Below the pieces are notes generated by a model that was given only the letters and a program-made list of their open reading frames with translations, was not told the DNA's origin and searched no databases. A DNA stretch of 16,201 nt, taken from an uncultured Acetatifactor sp. (GTDB taxonomy: Bacteria > Bacillota > Clostridia > Lachnospirales > Lachnospiraceae). The DNA lies in assembly GCA_910586775.1 (NCBI GenBank), contig CAJUJN010000092.1, forward strand, positions 1 through 16,201, read 5' to 3'. Of the stretch, positions 13,157-16,201 are shown in pieces; position 1 is the first letter of the stretch, and each line of letters begins with the position of its first letter. Both the position numbers and the translations under genes were made by a program.

Positions 13157-15241
13157 CTATTCCTCCCGCTCCGGCGTCATCAAAGTGAGGAGATAACGGC
13201 ATGCGGAGCGTCTGGCTGCGGCTATATAGACAGATTCTACCACAACCAGAAGGAAAATCATAGTGGCAGATACGCCCATCAGCTCTATTGCAGTGGCTGT
13301 GGTCAGATAACCCAGTATGCCAGTGAGCAGAGAGCGGATGCCGAACAGGCTGCTGATAACCGCAACGGCGATGGGAAGGCCGAAGTACCAGTTCAGCTGT
13401 TTTCCGGCGCAGCGGCAGAGGAGTTCATAGGAGGCGCCCAGGCGGATGAGGGTTTTGTACCGCCTGCCGGATTTCTGCTGACTCATTAAAAACTGTACGC
13501 CCATTACCGTATTTGCGATAATCAGGAAGATGACAGTGAGATAAACGGTAAGGTAGCCTGCAGCAACCGCATAGAACAGCTTTCTGCCCATATTTTGGAG
13601 GTAGCTTTCATATTCCAGTCCGGCTTCGTCCAGGCGTTCGTTCATATCCATGATAGCGTTCATCAGGCTCCGGGAGCGGAGCAGCTCCGGATTCAGCACT
13701 GCGTTCAGGTAGGTGCTGTAATCCCCCTGTGTATAGCGGGCGAATACCTGGTCCGGTACAATCAGGGCAAAGGACAGGGAGATGGCGCGGTCCGTGACCA
13801 GGTTCAGGGTCTGGACGGTTCCGGTGAGATAAAAGGTTTCCCGGTCCAGGGTTACGGCAGGCCGTTTTTCCAGGATTTCATTCATCAGCTCCAGACGGCC
13901 CGGGGTGCTGTCTTCATGATTCATATAGACTGCGGCCTCGTTTTCCGCCAGAGTCAGTGCGGGCAGTTCCGCCAGGGAGAGCAGATGGTTATAGCCGCTG
14001 AGGGAAATCAGGTAGGGATGGACGGCATAGCCCAGGTTGTTCAGCAGCACATCCCTGTCCTGGGATGCCTCCGCCTGCTCCAGGGCTTCCAGGACGGATT
14101 CCATGGTAAAGTCCCCCTGCTGACCGTCTCCTGTGCGGATGTGTCCCAGGTTTATCTCGAATAACTGGGAAAAACAGGCGCCCAGGTCATTGCTTTCGAT
14201 CTGTCTGAGGGTTTCCGCGCCCTCCTGGTATTCCGGAAAGGTATAATCCAGGATGTGGGAGTCGGTTTTCCCGAAAAGGGAAAATACATTGCTGTCCCTG
14301 TTGAAATAACCGGACACAGCCGCGCCTGCCCCAAGGCAGCAGAGGGCTGCCAGAAGCAGCAGGGAACTGACAGCCAGGCTGCCGGAGCGCAGGACGATAT
14401 TCTCCTGGATCTGCCGGAAAGTGAAGGTATGGAGCCGCCGGTTCCTGCCCGTGTGATTTACCAGGAAGCCGATTGCGGAGCCAAGTCCGAAGAAAAGAAG
14501 CATGGTTCCGGAAAAGCCCAGAAGCAGGGTGGCTCCCATCTTTTTCAGATTATACCAGGAAAGTCCCTGGATGGCCATGGTGTAGGCGGCAGCAAGGAAG
14601 AAAACGCCCAGTATAAACGAAATAACGTACACAGTCGCACTGAAACGGCGTCTGGCTCCCTTTGGCGCGTCCGACAGCAGCGCCCCAAGTTCCTGTCCGG
14701 CAATCCGGCCGCTGAGCAGAAGGAAAGCTCCCAGTTTTATGGCAAGGAAACCAAGGACAGTCCACAGCACAGCCGTGAGGGAGAGGGTGAAACGATGCCC
14801 CACAATGCCCATGCCCACAATTCTTGCGGTAGTCAGGCTGATCAACTCGGACAGCAGAACTGCGGCGGGCAGGCCAACAGCCAGGGAGAGCAGGCTGCTG
14901 CGGAAATCCTCCGCCAACAGCAGGAGGAAGAGCTTCGGTCTGCGCATGCCCATCATCAGGTAGACGCCGAATTCATGCCTGCGCCGTTCCAACTGGAACT
15001 GTCCGGCATAGTAGACCAGAAAGAAGAGGATGAGCAGCGTCATACCGAAGAACAGGGGTATCATCTGAAAGAGCCGGTCCACGGCCTGGCTCTCCATTTT
15101 GCCCAGGAATGTCATTACATCCTGGCGGGGCAGGGCGAGTATAATGTAAAAGGCGATAATGGAAACCAGTAAAGAGGCGAAGAACAGTCCGTTTTCCTTC
15201 CGGCTTCTTGCGCTGTTGCGGGTGATCAGTTTATAAAACAT
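13157..15241 (-). CDS. BceB-type ABC transporter permease (FtsX-like)
   Basis: The 694-residue protein has the BceB layout of ten predicted membrane segments: about residues 19-38, 62-80, two within 104-133, 153-176, 205-225, 237-261, 287-311, then 556-581, 617-640 and 652-675. The large extracellular domain (about 312-553) is the hallmark of peptide-sensing BceB permeases and sits between segments 7 and 8. FtsX-like segments include FGVYLMMGMRRPKLF and YKTLIRLGASYELL. ATG 15241 has AGGAGG about 8 nt upstream and overlaps the ATPase gene by 11 bp, indicating translational coupling. The family removes or frees envelope-active peptides such as bacitracin or lantibiotics from lipid II cycle targets and signals to the kinase. 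The specific peptide cannot be predicted. Confidence 0.93.
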   Translation of the reverse strand: MFYKLITRNSARSRKENGLFFASLLVSIIAFYIILALPRQDVMTFLGKMESQAVDRLFQMIPLFFGMTLLILFFLVYYAGQFQLERRRHEFGVYLMMGMRRPKLFLLLLAEDFRSSLLSLAVGLPAAVLLSELISLTTARIVGMGIVGHRFTLSLTAVLWTVLGFLAIKLGAFLLLSGRIAGQELGALLSDAPKGARRRFSATVYVISFILGVFFLAAAYTMAIQGLSWYNLKKMGATLLLGFSGTMLLFFGLGSAIGFLVNHTGRNRRLHTFTFRQIQENIVLRSGSLAVSSLLLLAALCCLGAGAAVSGYFNRDSNVFSLFGKTDSHILDYTFPEYQEGAETLRQIESNDLGACFSQLFEINLGHIRTGDGQQGDFTMESVLEALEQAEASQDRDVLLNNLGYAVHPYLISLSGYNHLLSLAELPALTLAENEAAVYMNHEDSTPGRLELMNEILEKRPAVTLDRETFYLTGTVQTLNLVTDRAISLSFALIVPDQVFARYTQGDYSTYLNAVLNPELLRSRSLMNAIMDMNERLDEAGLEYESYLQNMGRKLFYAVAAGYLTVYLTVIFLIIANTVMGVQFLMSQQKSGRRYKTLIRLGASYELLCRCAGKQLNWYFGLPIAVAVISSLFGIRSLLTGILGYLTTATAIELMGVSATMIFLLVVVESVYIAAARRSACRYLLTLMTPEREE

Positions 15242-16004
15242 TTGCGCTTCCTCCTCCCAGATGCGCGGTCACATTGAGAATCCGCTCGTAGAAGTCCAGG
15301 CGGGATTCCGCTTCCATGTCTCTGCGCAGTTCGTGAAAAATTATGCCGTCCTGGATAAACAGTATCCTCCGGCAGTAACTTGCCGCATTGGTGTCGTGGG
15401 TAACCATCAGGATGGTGGTGTTTTTGTCCTGGTTTAAACCGGAAAGCTTCTCCATCAGCGATTTTGCGTTCCGGGAATCCAGTGCGCCCGTGGGTTCGTC
15501 CGCCAGGATAATGCCGGGCGTTAAAATCAGGGCTCTGGCGGCTGCCACCCGCTGTTTCTGGCCGCCGGACATCTGGGCGGGAAATTTATCCAGTACATCC
15601 CGGATTTCCAGATAGTCGGCCAGGCTGTGCAGGCGCTTGCAGCTTTCCTTCTCCGGCACATTCTGGATGGACAGGGGCAGGAGGATGTTTTCCTTTCCGG
15701 TGAGGTTATCCAGAAGCTCGAAATTCTGGAACAGATAACCGATTTGTCGTCCCCGGTATCCGGCAAGGGCTGCGCCCTTCAGCTTCAGCACGGAAGCGCC
15801 GTTCATGATAATGCTGCCGCTGTCCGGCCGTATCACTGTGGCGATGCAGTTCAGCAGGGTGGATTTCCCCGATCCGCTGCTTCCCATAATGCCCAGGAAT
15901 TCTCCTGCCATGACCTGGAAGGTGATGCCGTCCAGGGCTTTGGTGGGGTTTGCGGGCTTTCCGTAATATTTTTTCAGTGCGTTGATTTCAAGTACAGGTT
16001 TCAT
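15231..16004 (-). CDS. BceA-type ABC transporter ATP-binding protein
   Basis: The 257-residue ATPase has all ABC motifs: Walker A GSSGSGKST (41-49), Q-loop Gln93 (YLFQNFELL), signature MSGGQ (145-149), Walker B IILADEPTGALD (165 onward) and the H-loop His203 (VTHD). It belongs to the MacB/LolD/BceA class that partners FtsX-like permeases, the gene for which overlaps its 3' end. ATG 16004 follows GGGAGG at a good distance. It is the first gene of the four-gene operon and lies closest to the putative upstream control region. It energises the permease and, by flux sensing, probably sets kinase activity (family knowledge). Confidence 0.95.
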   Translation of the reverse strand: MKPVLEINALKKYYGKPANPTKALDGITFQVMAGEFLGIMGSSGSGKSTLLNCIATVIRPDSGSIIMNGASVLKLKGAALAGYRGRQIGYLFQNFELLDNLTGKENILLPLSIQNVPEKESCKRLHSLADYLEIRDVLDKFPAQMSGGQKQRVAAARALILTPGIILADEPTGALDSRNAKSLMEKLSGLNQDKNTTILMVTHDTNAASYCRRILFIQDGIIFHELRRDMEAESRLDFYERILNVTAHLGGGSANVL

Positions 16005-16201
16005 GTCTGAGCCTCCCGGTTGTTTGTAAGTCTGGTCTGCATGTTTGTTTTTTCGGCATGCCGATTCCGCTGCGGTGATTCTATGGTAACACAGGAAGGG
16101 GAAAAAGAATACTTACAGTAAATGAAAGGTATTGGATAAAAAGGGCGTTTGCTCATGTGAGATAAAGAAGTAAAAGAAGTGTAAAAAATTTTGCCGTTCC
16201 C
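16005..16201 (-). promoter_or_regulatory. Upstream region of the Bce-type operon with two palindromes
   Basis: This stretch should hold the operon promoter. TCGGCATGCCGA (16053-16064) is a perfect 12-bp palindrome about 48 nt upstream of the start codon, and CCGCTGCGG (16067-16075) is a second, adjacent palindrome. A smaller one, TTACAGTAA, lies near 16112-16120. No convincing -35/-10 pair stands out. Binding by the neighbouring BceR-type regulator is possible but unproven. Confidence 0.4.

Noticed and set aside
14255..15172. 305-codon plus-strand frame opposite the BceB-type permease
   Set aside because: It is a shadow of the permease gene, with Gln/Glu/Gly-rich antisense composition and no domain.

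Overview
The window looks like chromosomal DNA of a Gram-positive gut anaerobe of the Clostridia, most likely Lachnospiraceae. This is inferred from strong GGAGG-type ribosome binding sites, a BceAB-type peptide ABC transporter with its two-component system, an XRE regulator, a GHKL kinase relic, Panacea and serine-dehydrogenase-proteinase relics, and cytoplasmic glycoside hydrolases (GH78, a GH29 relic). No taxonomic search was possible.

Layout. (1) 1-362, minus strand: an XRE-type regulator running off the left edge, with a promoter and a dyad at 384-459. (2) 760-3102, plus: an intact GH78-like alpha-L-rhamnosidase. (3) 3103-4029: no convincing gene, but a cluster of GGGGTAAA repeats at 3550-3610 that resembles the subterminal repeats of an IS21-type element; the DNA from about 3640 to 4760 is visibly more AT-rich than its surroundings. 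(4) 4030-11119, plus except for one IS relic: a gene graveyard. Broken genes are a serine dehydrogenase proteinase, a Panacea (SocA-like) protein, an AAA/ABC-type ATPase, an IS66 transposase (minus), a GHKL histidine kinase, a GH29 alpha-L-fucosidase, an SMP-30/regucalcin-like lactonase and an IlvD/Edd dehydratase. Three apparently intact genes stand among them: DNA-3-methyladenine glycosylase I (tag), a Cys-rich DUF2284 protein and a calcineurin-like metallophosphoesterase with a good terminator. (5) 11303-16004, minus: an intact four-gene Bce-type operon in the order ATPase, permease, response regulator, histidine kinase.

How the parts work together. The Bce-type module is the only complete multi-gene system. 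By family knowledge, the FtsX-like permease with its large extracellular domain senses a cell-envelope-active peptide antibiotic, the ATPase powers it, and the kinase/regulator pair adjusts expression. The GH78 enzyme, the fucosidase relic and the lactonase/dehydratase relics all point to deoxysugar or sugar-acid catabolism, of which only the rhamnosidase remains intact here. I see no clearly new biological system. The most unusual features are the density and variety of gene decay (internal deletions, in-frame stops, frameshifts), a perfect 17-bp foldback at the edge of the IS66 relic, the GGGGTAAA repeat cluster, and an adjacent proteinase/Panacea relic pair.
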